Positions 26,940 through 35,760 of a stretch of 64,000 bases of DNA are shown here, piece by piece; position 1 is the stretch's first letter; each line of letters begins with the position of its first letter. This stretch comes from Gemmatimonadota bacterium (GTDB lineage: Bacteria > JAAXHH01). The translations under genes and the position numbers were made by a program. The stretch covers positions 132,217-196,216 of the forward strand of contig JAPOZT010000008.1 in NCBI GenBank assembly GCA_026705925.1, written 5' to 3'. The notes beneath the pieces were generated by a model, which was not told the DNA's origin, searched no databases, and saw only the letters and a program-made list of their open reading frames with translations.

Positions 26940-26979
26940 CGGTGGCCCGGAGATACGCGCCGAAAGTTAAAGGAAACCC

Positions 26980-28101
26980 TTGAAAATCACCGACGTAAAA
27001 GTACACCTGGTGGAGTCCTGGCGCAAAACCAGGGACATCGGATCGCCATGGATCTTCGTCCAGGTGTATACCGACGAGGGTGTCGTGGGCCTGGGGGACG
27101 CCACCAACTGGCCGGGCGGCACGATCATCGCCCAGTCAGTGGAGGAGCTGGGCAAGCTCATCATTGGAGAGGATCCCTTCCACATCGAGTACCTGTACCA
27201 CCGCATGTACTATGCCCTGGAGCAGATCGGGCAGACCGGCGCGGTCATAGCGGCCGTCAGCGGCATCGAGATCGCCCTGTGGGACATCGTAGGCAAGGTC
27301 ACCGGGCAGCCGATCTACAACCTTATCGGCGGACCGTGCCGCGACCGCATCCGGTTCTACAGCCATGCGTCCAACCCGGAGGAATGCGCGGCGCTGGCCG
27401 AAAAGGGCGTAACCGCCATCAAGGCGTACTTCCCCGCCGACCCGATGGTCAAAGGTGAACGCATAGACTCACCCCGCTCCGTCACGCTGCGGGAAGAAAA
27501 GCTCGCCCTGGAACACATGCGGCGGTGCCGCGAGGCCGTGGGCGACGACGTGGACCTCTGCACCGACGTGGGATGCCGGTACACCACGAGCGCCGCGATC
27601 CGCATCGGCAACCGGCTGGAGGAGATCGGCCTGCTGTTCTACGAGGAGCCGGTCCACCCGGAGAACGTCGACGCCCTCGCCCGGGTGACCGCGTCCGTCA
27701 ACGTGCCCGTGTGCGTGGGGGAGCGCAGGTACACGCGCTTCGGCTTCCGGGACCTGATCGCCGCCCAGGCTGTCGACATGATCATGCCGGATGTAGTGCG
27801 CACGGGCGGCATCATGGAGACCAAGAAGATCGCCGCCATGGCCGAAAGTTACTACATGCAGGTCTCGCCCCACAATCCGAACAGCGCCCTGTCGACGACA
27901 GCGAGCCTGCACGTCATGGCCAACATCCCGAACGCCCTGGTCCTCGAGTTCGTGGACGAAAAGTGGGACGCTCCATGGCGCGATGACCTGCTGACCGATC
28001 CGCCGGTCGTGGAAAGCGGCTACTTCCGGCTTCCCGAGAAACCCGGGCTGGGGACGGAGCTGAACATGGAGGTCGTGGAGAAGTATCGATTCAAAGGTTG
28101 A
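26980..28101 (+). CDS. mandelate racemase/muconate lactonizing family dehydratase
   Basis: A 373-residue enolase-superfamily enzyme. The N-terminal capping domain opens MKITDVKVHLVESW. Barrel metal ligands appear as D in LCTDVG (near 190), E in YEEPVHPEN (near 216) and E in VGERRYT (near 242); the catalytic histidine is in VSPHNPNSA (near 293). The AIKAYFP segment supplies the usual strand-2 base. The pattern resembles sugar-acid dehydratases (galactonate/gluconate group). The start is TTG with AAAGGAAA just upstream. Fifth gene of the operon. Confidence 0.85.
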   Translation: MKITDVKVHLVESWRKTRDIGSPWIFVQVYTDEGVVGLGDATNWPGGTIIAQSVEELGKLIIGEDPFHIEYLYHRMYYALEQIGQTGAVIAAVSGIEIALWDIVGKVTGQPIYNLIGGPCRDRIRFYSHASNPEECAALAEKGVTAIKAYFPADPMVKGERIDSPRSVTLREEKLALEHMRRCREAVGDDVDLCTDVGCRYTTSAAIRIGNRLEEIGLLFYEEPVHPENVDALARVTASVNVPVCVGERRYTRFGFRDLIAAQAVDMIMPDVVRTGGIMETKKIAAMAESYYMQVSPHNPNSALSTTASLHVMANIPNALVLEFVDEKWDAPWRDDLLTDPPVVESGYFRLPEKPGLGTELNMEVVEKYRFKG

Positions 28102-28113
28102 AGGAGCAGGCCA

Positions 28114-29268
28114 ATGCAGTTACATGACGACAAACAATCCAACCGCGCGGACAATATCCAGGGCGCCGAGATCCGGCTGCCGTCCGAGGACCTGACCGCG
28201 GACCTGGGCTTCTTCATGAAGACCCTCGGGTTCCGCATGGACAAGATCTACCCCGCCGACTACCCGACGGTCTCCGTCCTCTCCGGCCACGGACTCACCA
28301 TCCGGCTGGAGCAGGATGCCTCCGAACCGCCGGGCACGCTACGGATCCTGTGCCGCGATCCTGCGGCCCTGGCCAGCGGCGAGACCGAACTCACCGCGCC
28401 AAACGGCACCCGCGTAGAGATCGTACAGTCCGATCCGCCGCTCGAGATCCCGCCGACGCAGCACGCCTTCCTCGTGCGGAGACTCAAGGACAACACGCCC
28501 TGGGTGATCGGCCGCGCGGGCATGCACTACCGCGACCTGGTGCCCGGCCGCCTGGGCGGGAGCATCATCGCCTCCCACATCCGGATCCCCGACGCCGGTC
28601 CCGTTCCCGACGTCGTGCATTACCATACCGTGGGGTTCCAGTTGATCTTCTGTTACCGGGGCGAGGTGAAACTCGTCTACGAGGACCAGGGGCCGCCCTT
28701 CATGCTGAAGGCCGGAGACTGCGTGATCCAGCCCCCGGAGATCCGGCACCGCGTGCTCGAATCGTCCGAGAACCTGCAGGTGATCGAGATCGGCGTCCCG
28801 GCCGACCACGTGACTACCATCGATCACGAGGTAGAGTTGCCGACCCAGGTGCTGAATCCCGATCGCGTCTTCGGCGGTCAGACGTTCTGCCGCCACCAGC
28901 TCAGGGACGCGGTGTGGGAACCGTGGAGACTGGCGGGATTCGAGGCAAGGGAAACGGGCATCGGAAAGGCGACAGGCGGTGTGGCCTCGGTGCAGGTTGC
29001 CCGCGCGACGACGGGCACGGATGGCGCGGACGGCCGCTCCTCTGGCGGCGGCGATCAGGTCACGAGCCACACGGGCGATATCCTTTTCACCTTCGTCATG
29101 GAAGGCGAGGTGACGCTAAACGGGGAAAACCAGGTCGCCCACAGGCTTGAGGCGGGGGATGCCTACGTCATTCCGCCCCACACGAAGACTTCGCTTACGG
29201 ACCGCTCGGCCGACCTCGAACTCCTCGAGGTGGCCCTTCCCGCGCGGTTCGAGACCACCGTGCACTAA
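28114..29268 (+). CDS. VOC (glyoxalase-like) domain fused to bicupin
   Basis: A 384-residue protein with three parts. Residues about 15-110 look like one VOC/glyoxalase unit (EIRLPSEDLTADLGFFMKTLGF). A first cupin (about 135-245) has VHYHTVGFQLIFCYRGEVKLVY and PPEIRHRVLE. A second cupin (about 255-380) has HTGDILFTFVMEGEVTLNG and VIPPHTKTSL but a weaker metal site; a Gly/Asp-rich spacer (TGTDGADGRSSGGGD) interrupts it. It lies 12 bp after the dehydratase and ends the operon. Likely an isomerase or dioxygenase of the same pathway; the exact reaction is unknown. Confidence 0.75.
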   Translation: MQLHDDKQSNRADNIQGAEIRLPSEDLTADLGFFMKTLGFRMDKIYPADYPTVSVLSGHGLTIRLEQDASEPPGTLRILCRDPAALASGETELTAPNGTRVEIVQSDPPLEIPPTQHAFLVRRLKDNTPWVIGRAGMHYRDLVPGRLGGSIIASHIRIPDAGPVPDVVHYHTVGFQLIFCYRGEVKLVYEDQGPPFMLKAGDCVIQPPEIRHRVLESSENLQVIEIGVPADHVTTIDHEVELPTQVLNPDRVFGGQTFCRHQLRDAVWEPWRLAGFEARETGIGKATGGVASVQVARATTGTDGADGRSSGGGDQVTSHTGDILFTFVMEGEVTLNGENQVAHRLEAGDAYVIPPHTKTSLTDRSADLELLEVALPARFETTVH

Positions 29269-29345
29269 TCTACAAAGAATAACCGATCGAGGCTGGGTCG
29301 AGGTCGAGGCTGGGCCGAGGTTGGGGCAGGGCAGAATTCGTTACG

Positions 29346-30143
29346 TCACACGCCCAGTACCCCGCGCAACCGGTCGGACGCCCGGGACAGCACCGTGGGC
29401 GGCACGGGTACGTGGTTATACGTGCTGAACCGCCGGTGGGCCCAGAAGGCGGCGTACTGGGATTGGAAGACGTAGCGCATCCGGTTCGACGTGACCGGCG
29501 CACCCCGGTGCCAGCACTGGTTGTTCTGCAGGTAGACGTCTCCCGCCTTGCAGAAGACCGATACCGGCCCCCGTCCTTCAAACTCGGGGTTTTCCTGGCT
29601 GTTGGGGTCCCTGCCGGAATAGTGACTGCCCGGTACGAACTGCGTCGGTCCGTCTTCGACCGTGTCGATGTCGGTGAGCGCCATCTGGATGGTGAACCAC
29701 TGCACGGGCATACGGATGCGTGAGTCGTGGCGGGGCACGTCGTCCGGCAGCGGGAACTCCACCCGGTCGTCCACGTGCCACAGATCGATCGCCTGGCCCG
29801 GCGCATTTCGAATCACGTTCTGGCCGCAGAACTTGCAGTCCTCCCCAACGACCGCCTCCGCCAGGCTCAGGATCGGTTCGCGGATCAGCATGTCCACGAA
29901 CACCGCGTCCAGCTCCAGCGTATTCCGCAGTACGAAACCGTCTCCCCGTCCGCTCAGGTAATCGGTGCCGGCCAGCACGGGATCATCGAAACAACGGTCC
30001 GTGACTTCGCGGAGCGCGTCGATTTCATCCCGCGTGAGCACTCCTGGGATGAGGGTGACACCATTCCTGTAAAAGTCCTCGAGTATTACTTCCATTTGGA
30101 CGTCGTCGAGACGCTCGCCAGGTAGTATGCGTTTGGAAATCAA
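29346..30143 (-). CDS. PhyH-family dioxygenase (copy 7)
   Basis: A 265-residue PhyH-like enzyme. H123 and D125 lie in DLWHVDDRV, the distal H212 in QCWHRGAP, and an arginine follows (SNRMRY). FVPGSHYSGRDP at 169-180 is the family turn. A textbook AGGAG sits six bases before the TTG at 30143, which I take as the start; the frame reaches 30188 (ATG) but that has no ribosome site. Convergent with the operon ending at 29268. Between them (29283-29325) is a short GAGGCTGGG(T/C)CGAGGT-type repeat. Confidence 0.85.
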   Translation of the reverse strand: MISKRILPGERLDDVQMEVILEDFYRNGVTLIPGVLTRDEIDALREVTDRCFDDPVLAGTDYLSGRGDGFVLRNTLELDAVFVDMLIREPILSLAEAVVGEDCKFCGQNVIRNAPGQAIDLWHVDDRVEFPLPDDVPRHDSRIRMPVQWFTIQMALTDIDTVEDGPTQFVPGSHYSGRDPNSQENPEFEGRGPVSVFCKAGDVYLQNNQCWHRGAPVTSNRMRYVFQSQYAAFWAHRRFSTYNHVPVPPTVLSRASDRLRGVLGV

Positions 30144-30252
30144 GGTTATCTCCTGTCGGCTGGCGTATATACAGAGGAACACAGGCAAATGAGGCCGGCA
30201 AACACGACCGTCAACCCAGCGGCCGTCGCAGGTGGCAGGCGCATTGGATTGC

Positions 30253-30280
30253 TTGACATATCGCGCCTTCGGGCTACAAT
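30253..30280 (+). promoter_or_regulatory. near-consensus sigma-70 promoter of the methyltransferase-HNH gene
   Basis: TTGACA (6/6) at 30253-30258 and TACAAT (5/6) at 30275-30280 with a 16-bp spacer. This is among the strongest promoter matches in the window and would give a leader of about 90 bases before the ATG at 30380. Confidence 0.6.
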
Positions 30281-30379
30281 GGCAAGATCATAGATTAAGG
30301 TTTCGACATTGTGTATTCAACCGTTTTCCGCGTGCCGCGTGCATCCTGCATGCGTCCCGCAACCGTCTCGCCTATCCGC

Positions 30380-32104
30380 ATGAACAGTACCAACTACTAC
30401 GACCTAAACGCCGACGCTCTCGCTGCCCGGTATGACGGTGTCGATCCCGCCGACGTCCACGCGGACTGGGCGCCGGCGCACCTGCGCGAAGAACCCGGTT
30501 TCGCCTGCGACATCGGCGCCGGTTCGGGGCGCGATGCCAACTGGCTTGCGGCCAGGGGATGGGAAGTCGTGGCAGTGGAGCCGAGCGCGTTGCGTAACCT
30601 CGCCACGGAACGCGCCCATCCACGCGTGGTCTGGATGGAGGATGCGCTGCCGGACCTGCGGGCTTTGCGCGCACTGGGTCGTCGGTTCGACCTGGTTCTG
30701 CTGAGTGCCGTGTGGATGCACGTGGCTCCGAAGACCCGGGAACGTGCGTTCCGCATCCTCTCCGAGCTGCTCAACCCATCCGGGCTTCTGGTGATTACGC
30801 TAAGGCGCGGCGGAGACGCTGCGGAAAACGCCGCCCGGGGATTCCATGACACCTCGGCAGAGGAACTGATCGGTTTCGCCAACCACCGTGCCATCGCGCT
30901 GCGCAGCCACACGACGCAGCCGGACCTGACTCGCCCCGGCATACATTGGGAAACGCTGGTCTTCGCCATGCCGGATGATGGCACCGGCAGCCTGCCGTTG
31001 CTGCGCCACGTGATCGTGAACGACAACAAGTCTTCGACCTACAAGCTGGGGCTGCTCCGGATCCTGGTACGGCTCGCTGAAACGGCGCCGGGGCTGGTCA
31101 TCGCTCGCACGGACGACTACGTGGAAATCCCCTTCGGCGCCGTCGGTCTGTACTGGCTGAAGCAATACCTGCCCCTGGTCCTGCATCATCGTCTGCCGCA
31201 ACGCCCTTCGGGACCGGGCGGATATGGCTGGGCAAAAGAAGCATTCCACCGCCTGCAAGACGTTTCACCCTCCGACCTCCGACTTGGTGCACGGTTGGAT
31301 TCCGACCGGGCCGCCACCCTTACCCGCGCCATAAACGACGCCTGCGAGAATATCCAGCGGATGCCGGTGCGCTACATTACGTTTCCCGGTTCCAACGACC
31401 GGCAGCTGTTCGAATCCGGGTTCTCCAGAATGCGGGCAACGTCACGGCCCATTGTCCTGTCGCGCGAGTACCTGGCGCGGTTCGGCCGCTTCCGGATTCC
31501 CGCGCTGCTTTGGCAGGCGCTCGGCCAGTTCGCCTGCTGGCTGGATCCGGTCATCGTTGGGGAATGGCGCCAGTTGACTTCAAATTGGGTTGGCCCGGAA
31601 AACTCGGGCAGCACTGCCCTGGTCCGGGAATACGGGGCTGAAAGTTATACGAACGACCCCTTCGAATGGACCGAAAGCCGCTATGACACCGGTATCGCCC
31701 AGGAGAGGGCGAAGCAGTTGCGCGATGACGGATTCGCGCTCACCTGCGTATGGTCCGCTACGCAAATTCGAAACGCTCCGCACATCGATCACTGTTTTCC
31801 GTGGGCGCGCTGGCGCAATAACGATCTCTGGAACCTGCTGCCGGCCCACGGCACCATCAACCTCAGAAAGAGCGACCGGCTGCCTTCCTCCAGCGCCATG
31901 GCCGACGCGCGAGACCGCATGCTGGAATGGTGGGCGAACGCCTGGGTCCACTCGCCGCAGGAGGACCGGTTTTTCATGGAAGCGCGCTACTCCCTGCCGG
32001 GGCTCGATGTCGACACGCCTGGATTGGAAGACATCTTCACGGCCGCCCAGCACCAGCGCGCGCGCCTGAAACAGGACCAGCAACTGATCGAGTGGCCGAC
32101 CTGA
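30380..32104 (+). CDS. class I SAM methyltransferase fused to HNH endonuclease domain
   Basis: A 574-residue two-enzyme protein. Residues 1-200 are a class I methyltransferase with motif I DIGAGSG at 44-50 and an acidic VAVEP at 64-68; no DPPY/NPPY or PC motif of DNA methylases is present. Residues about 205-445 are helical and unrecognised. Residues 450-505 form an HNH (beta-beta-alpha-metal) nuclease: C456, HIDH at 468-471, N485 in LWNLLP, N494 and K497 in INLRKSD. The start is MNSTNYYDLN by family pattern, without a clear ribosome site; a GTG at 30311 is possible. Transcribed alone from its own promoter. Similar annotated-only methyltransferases exist in proteobacteria (from memory); function is uncharacterised. 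Confidence 0.8.
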   Translation: MNSTNYYDLNADALAARYDGVDPADVHADWAPAHLREEPGFACDIGAGSGRDANWLAARGWEVVAVEPSALRNLATERAHPRVVWMEDALPDLRALRALGRRFDLVLLSAVWMHVAPKTRERAFRILSELLNPSGLLVITLRRGGDAAENAARGFHDTSAEELIGFANHRAIALRSHTTQPDLTRPGIHWETLVFAMPDDGTGSLPLLRHVIVNDNKSSTYKLGLLRILVRLAETAPGLVIARTDDYVEIPFGAVGLYWLKQYLPLVLHHRLPQRPSGPGGYGWAKEAFHRLQDVSPSDLRLGARLDSDRAATLTRAINDACENIQRMPVRYITFPGSNDRQLFESGFSRMRATSRPIVLSREYLARFGRFRIPALLWQALGQFACWLDPVIVGEWRQLTSNWVGPENSGSTALVREYGAESYTNDPFEWTESRYDTGIAQERAKQLRDDGFALTCVWSATQIRNAPHIDHCFPWARWRNNDLWNLLPAHGTINLRKSDRLPSSSAMADARDRMLEWWANAWVHSPQEDRFFMEARYSLPGLDVDTPGLEDIFTAAQHQRARLKQDQQLIEWPT

Positions 32105-32185
32105 CCATGGCACGGCGAGGCCGGGACCGCCAGGCGGGGCGCCACCTTACCTTCGGCCGAAATCCGAGCCTGACCAAACCCCTCC

Positions 32186-33172
32186 CTACCCCTTGTCCAT
32201 CACGGCCTGGATCATCGCCCGGATGTAGCCGAACTCGTAAGCGAAGGCCTGCCGGTAGCTGTCCGGTTCCTTGTGGCCCGGCGCGTGGTCGGGCACGCAC
32301 ATGTGCGGATAGCCGACCTCCTTGAGCGCCTGCATGTTGCGGTGCATGTTCATCACGCCCTCGTCGGGCCAGACCTCCTGGAACTTGTTGCGCCCGCCCA
32401 CGATGTTGCGGAAATGGCAGAGGAAGATCTTCTTGCGCGAGCCAAGGTAGCGGATGATGTCCGGCACCTCGTTGAGGGGATCGAGGGAACTCTCCGCCAT
32501 GCAGCCCAGGCAGAGATTCACGCCGTGATAGGGGCTGGGACAAATCTCGATGAACTGCTTGAATCCGTCGAAGCCACCGAGCACGCGGTCCACGCACCGG
32601 TACCCGGGCGGCAGCCAGGGGTCGCAGGGATGGCAGGCCATGCGGACCTTGCATTCCGTCGCCACGGGGATCACCCGTTCCAGGAAGTAGGTGATGCGGG
32701 CCCAGTTCATCTCGGCCGTCACGGGCTCGTCGTACCTGGCCGGCCGGTCCTTCGCCTTCTCCAGGTCCCAGGTGCTGTAGATCGAACCGCCTCGGCCGGG
32801 CGGATCGCTCTCGGTGCGCTGGTTCTCCATCTCGCACAGGTAGTACTTGATCGCGGGGATGCCCGCTTCCGAGGCCTGGCGCACCATGTTGCAGACCAGC
32901 TCGATTTCCTTGTCGCCTTCCTCGTAGTTGCCCAGCATGTAGTTGGGTACCTGGCCGCCGTCCACGTTCAGGTCGGCGATGGGCAGAGCCACCATTTCCA
33001 TTTCGATTCCGAAACGGGTGCACTTTTCCTTTTTGGCCGCCAGTTCCTCCACGTCCCAGCCGTAATCCCGATGGAAGGTGATGTTGAGTTCGCTCTTGTT
33101 GAAGACGCCGTGACGGGCGAGATACTCGAGGTCTTCGTCCGCCGTGCTGAACTGCTGGGTGCCGACGTGCAT
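32186..33172 (-). CDS. mannonate dehydratase (UxuA)-like TIM-barrel protein
   Basis: A 328-residue protein of the xylose-isomerase-like/UxuA group. Landmarks are RMACHPCDPW near 175, LCLGCMAESS near 218, IFLCHFRNIVGG near 245 and MCVPDHAPGH near 295, which supply the His/Cys metal ligands of mannonate dehydratase. It is shorter than classical UxuA (about 390), lacking some insertions, so activity on D-mannonate is likely but not certain. Last gene of the minus-strand operon after the sulfite-oxidase-like protein and amidohydrolase (13-bp spacer). Stop at 32186; convergent with the methyltransferase-HNH gene. Confidence 0.75.
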   Translation of the reverse strand: MHVGTQQFSTADEDLEYLARHGVFNKSELNITFHRDYGWDVEELAAKKEKCTRFGIEMEMVALPIADLNVDGGQVPNYMLGNYEEGDKEIELVCNMVRQASEAGIPAIKYYLCEMENQRTESDPPGRGGSIYSTWDLEKAKDRPARYDEPVTAEMNWARITYFLERVIPVATECKVRMACHPCDPWLPPGYRCVDRVLGGFDGFKQFIEICPSPYHGVNLCLGCMAESSLDPLNEVPDIIRYLGSRKKIFLCHFRNIVGGRNKFQEVWPDEGVMNMHRNMQALKEVGYPHMCVPDHAPGHKEPDSYRQAFAYEFGYIRAMIQAVMDKG

Positions 33173-33185
33173 GGTATCCTCCGTG

Positions 33186-34316
33186 TTATGTAAACTTGCG
33201 TGTACTGGCGATACCCAGTATGCGCGCGGCGGTACCGCCCATGATCGCGGCCAGGTCCGCCTCGCTCAAGAAATCCGCGTACTTCTCGATCCAGTCCCGG
33301 GACTGGCGGTAGGTGCAGAACCGGTTTTGGAAAGGCATGTCCGTGCCCCACAGCAACCTGTCTGCTCCAATTCGGTTGACCATCTCTTCCAGTGCGGTCC
33401 AGACCTCGGGGTAGGGATAGTCGAACAGATCGCCGATCCGCACGGGAAAGCACACTTCCAGGCTGAGGTGGGGGTTTTCGAAGGGTCTCCACAGGCCGTC
33501 CGGCAGGACCAGGCGGTCGCCGTCAATGAACATGCGCCACGGGAAACCGTGGGTGATGCTGCAGACCGTGTCCGGGTAACGGTCCATCCAGTCCATAAGC
33601 ACGCCGAGTTCGCCTAAGTACCCCTGCGTGAGGTCGGCGTGGTAGCCGAGGACGGGTCCGGCGCCCAGGGTAAAAAAAACCGGGACGTTCAACGCGGCCA
33701 CGGCGTCCCAGAACGGCTCGTAGGCGTCGGAGCTCCAAGGCTGCCCGCTCCCGCGGTAGGCCAGCGAGGCATTGAACTTGACGGCGTGCAGGCCGTGATC
33801 CCGCACGGCCCCCTCGATCTCTTCGATCACCCGGTCTGTCTCCGCGGCGATGCGCCACTCGTCCACGGGCGCCATGGAATACAGGCGGCCGGGAAAGGCA
33901 GAGACACACGCAGCCTGGAACGCGCTGTCCCGGCCCAGCATGGGATTGGTATGGAGCAGGGCGGCGTCCACGCCCGCGTAGTCCATCTCGGCGATCAGGT
34001 CGCCAGGCGTGTATTCGAGGTTGCGCAGGTGGGGCGGGTAGAACTGCTTGGTGTAGTCTTCGCCGTCGATCGTCCACACCACGCGGCCGTGGGTTCGATC
34101 GACGCGGAAATCCACGTCGGGGAGCGTGGACCAGTCGCCGGGCGCCTCGGGTGCGATCGGCTCCGATGAGGCGGGGGCCCGGTCCCGGACCCGCCAGGCC
34201 GGCTGGTGATGGACCGCGTGCTCGGCCTGCATCCACCGCAGGTGGTCCCGGGCATCGGCGTACCCGGCCTTCGCGTCACCCGGCGGAAAGCAGTACGCGT
34301 GGGAATCGATGATCAT
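33186..34316 (-). CDS. amidohydrolase family protein
   Basis: A 376-residue amidohydrolase-2-type barrel. The N-terminal metal motif is DSHAYCF, H-x-Y rather than the usual HxH, while later elements are typical: AEMDYAGVDAALLHTNP, LHAVKFNAS, SITHGFPWRMF and LLWGTDMPFQNRF. Many members of this family use only part of the metal site. No signal peptide. ATG at 34316, with 33 bp to the upstream Mo-enzyme gene, and 13 bp to the UxuA-like gene. Substrate unknown; hydrolysis or decarboxylation of a sugar-derived acid or lactone would fit the operon. Confidence 0.8.
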   Translation of the reverse strand: MIIDSHAYCFPPGDAKAGYADARDHLRWMQAEHAVHHQPAWRVRDRAPASSEPIAPEAPGDWSTLPDVDFRVDRTHGRVVWTIDGEDYTKQFYPPHLRNLEYTPGDLIAEMDYAGVDAALLHTNPMLGRDSAFQAACVSAFPGRLYSMAPVDEWRIAAETDRVIEEIEGAVRDHGLHAVKFNASLAYRGSGQPWSSDAYEPFWDAVAALNVPVFFTLGAGPVLGYHADLTQGYLGELGVLMDWMDRYPDTVCSITHGFPWRMFIDGDRLVLPDGLWRPFENPHLSLEVCFPVRIGDLFDYPYPEVWTALEEMVNRIGADRLLWGTDMPFQNRFCTYRQSRDWIEKYADFLSEADLAAIMGGTAARILGIASTRKFT

Positions 34317-34349
34317 GGATCGGGAAACGGTTCCCTGGCTCTCGAAGCC

Positions 34350-35531
34350 CTAGCTTTCGAAGGTCCGTATCGTTCGGGTCACCTGCCCGTTGCTCTCCCA
34401 GTAAGTCTTCTTGCCGGCCAGGTAGGGGTCGTCCGGCGCCGGCTGCATCGTCCCGGCCGCCGTTATGCCCCGCGACGTGATCGTATGCTCGCCGGGGGAC
34501 GGGCGGTCCCAGTCCAGGCGCCAGAACTTCCAGGCGTACTCGGCGTCCGCGCCCTCGATGATCTCCGCCGTCTGCCAGGGACCGTCGTCGATGCGCACCT
34601 GCACCTCCCTGAGCGGTTCGCCCCAGACCGCGCCGTAGATCCGGTGCAGGGGACCGACCCGGGTGACCCGCGCCGTGACGGAGTTGATGCGGCCCTTGCC
34701 CACGGACTCCTGGCGCCACACCGTCTCTCCGTTGTGGGTCTCCTCGCGGATCGTGACGTAATCCCGCGAGATGAACCGCCCCATGTACCGGGTGGTGCGC
34801 ACTTCGATGCGCTTCAGCCACTTCACCTGGGTAATGCCGTACCAGCCGGGTACGATCAGGCGCAGGGGAAAGCCGTGCTTCGGCGGCAGCGTCTGGCCGT
34901 TCACCTCGTAGCACAGCAGGATGTCCGGATCCATGGCCTGCGCCATGGTGAGCGACCGGGCGAAGTTCTGCTTCATGGTGAGCGGTTCGCTCCGGCGGGG
35001 GGTGATGACCTCTTCCCCTTCGTCGTGTCCGAAGAAAACCACCTCCATGCCGTTGTCCCACATCCCCGCCCGTTCCAGGATCGGCGCCAGCGGCGTGCCG
35101 GTCCACCGGGCGTTGTACACGCCGCCGCGGAAGACCGGAACGCCCCGGTTGCCCGAGCATTCGAGGGTGAAGTCCAGGTCTCTGCGCGGCATGGATTTGA
35201 TCTCGTCCAGGCTCAGGTTGAGCTTCTGCCTCACCGCACCAGAGATTTCGAGACTGTAGGTATCTCCGTCGACAGTCGGCTCGGGATAGTGGCTGGCCGA
35301 GAAAAACTGGTCCACGGGCGTAATCCACGACTCCAGGCCGTTCCAGTCCAGCAGCACGAAATCGGGGCTTCGCGGCGGTCCGAATTCGTCGATCCAGTTT
35401 ACGGGCGTTTCGTCCCGCGCCAGCTGGGCGATTTGGGCCAGCACGTGGGAGGGCAGCAGCGTCATGCCGGCCGTCGCGATCCCTCCCTTGATCAGCACGT
35501 CTCTGCGGGACAGTTTAGATTTCCCAGCCAT
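34350..35531 (-). CDS. Tat-exported sulfite-oxidase-family molybdoenzyme
   Basis: A 393-residue molybdopterin oxidoreductase. The Tat signal is LSRRDVLIKGG at 7-17 with a hydrophobic stretch ending near residue 33. The molybdopterin domain has LECSGNRG, with C125 as the Mo ligand, and YGITQVKWLKRIEV. The C-terminal part (about 280-390) is the Ig-like Mo-co dimerisation domain (TARVTRVGPLHRIYGAVWG). This fits periplasmic SorA/SoxC-like sulfite dehydrogenases; no cytochrome partner is adjacent. First gene of the operon with the amidohydrolase and UxuA-like protein. A molybdate/tungstate importer lies 8-10 kb away. Confidence 0.85.
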   Translation of the reverse strand: MAGKSKLSRRDVLIKGGIATAGMTLLPSHVLAQIAQLARDETPVNWIDEFGPPRSPDFVLLDWNGLESWITPVDQFFSASHYPEPTVDGDTYSLEISGAVRQKLNLSLDEIKSMPRRDLDFTLECSGNRGVPVFRGGVYNARWTGTPLAPILERAGMWDNGMEVVFFGHDEGEEVITPRRSEPLTMKQNFARSLTMAQAMDPDILLCYEVNGQTLPPKHGFPLRLIVPGWYGITQVKWLKRIEVRTTRYMGRFISRDYVTIREETHNGETVWRQESVGKGRINSVTARVTRVGPLHRIYGAVWGEPLREVQVRIDDGPWQTAEIIEGADAEYAWKFWRLDWDRPSPGEHTITSRGITAAGTMQPAPDDPYLAGKKTYWESNGQVTRTIRTFES

Positions 35532-35675
35532 ATGCGTATCCTTTCGGCTTGCCCGGTTCAGTGACTTAGATTCGGTCTCTTCAGATCGATTGAAAAGGGG
35601 GATTTCGGTGATCGGTTCTATGATACATTGGGTGGGCGGAACAGATCAAGGGCAATGTTTAGATCAATGGCTATG

Positions 35676-35704
35676 TTGACAAGGCCATTCCTTCCCGGTA
35701 AAAT
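35676..35704 (+). promoter_or_regulatory. near-consensus sigma-70 promoter for the sialidase-like gene
   Basis: TTGACA (6/6) at 35676-35681 and TAAAAT (5/6) at 35699-35704 with an ideal 17-bp spacer, about 57 bp before the ATG at 35761. Confidence 0.6.
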
Positions 35705-35760
35705 CGATATTCAATCCCCCACACCGACTGTCCATCTCATCCTCCCGGAGCTATTGAAAA

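Noticed and set aside
30380..32104. Classical restriction-modification fusion (DNA methylase plus nuclease)
   Set aside because: No DPPY/NPPY or PC catalytic motif and no target-recognition domain is visible, so calling it a DNA methyltransferase is not supported.
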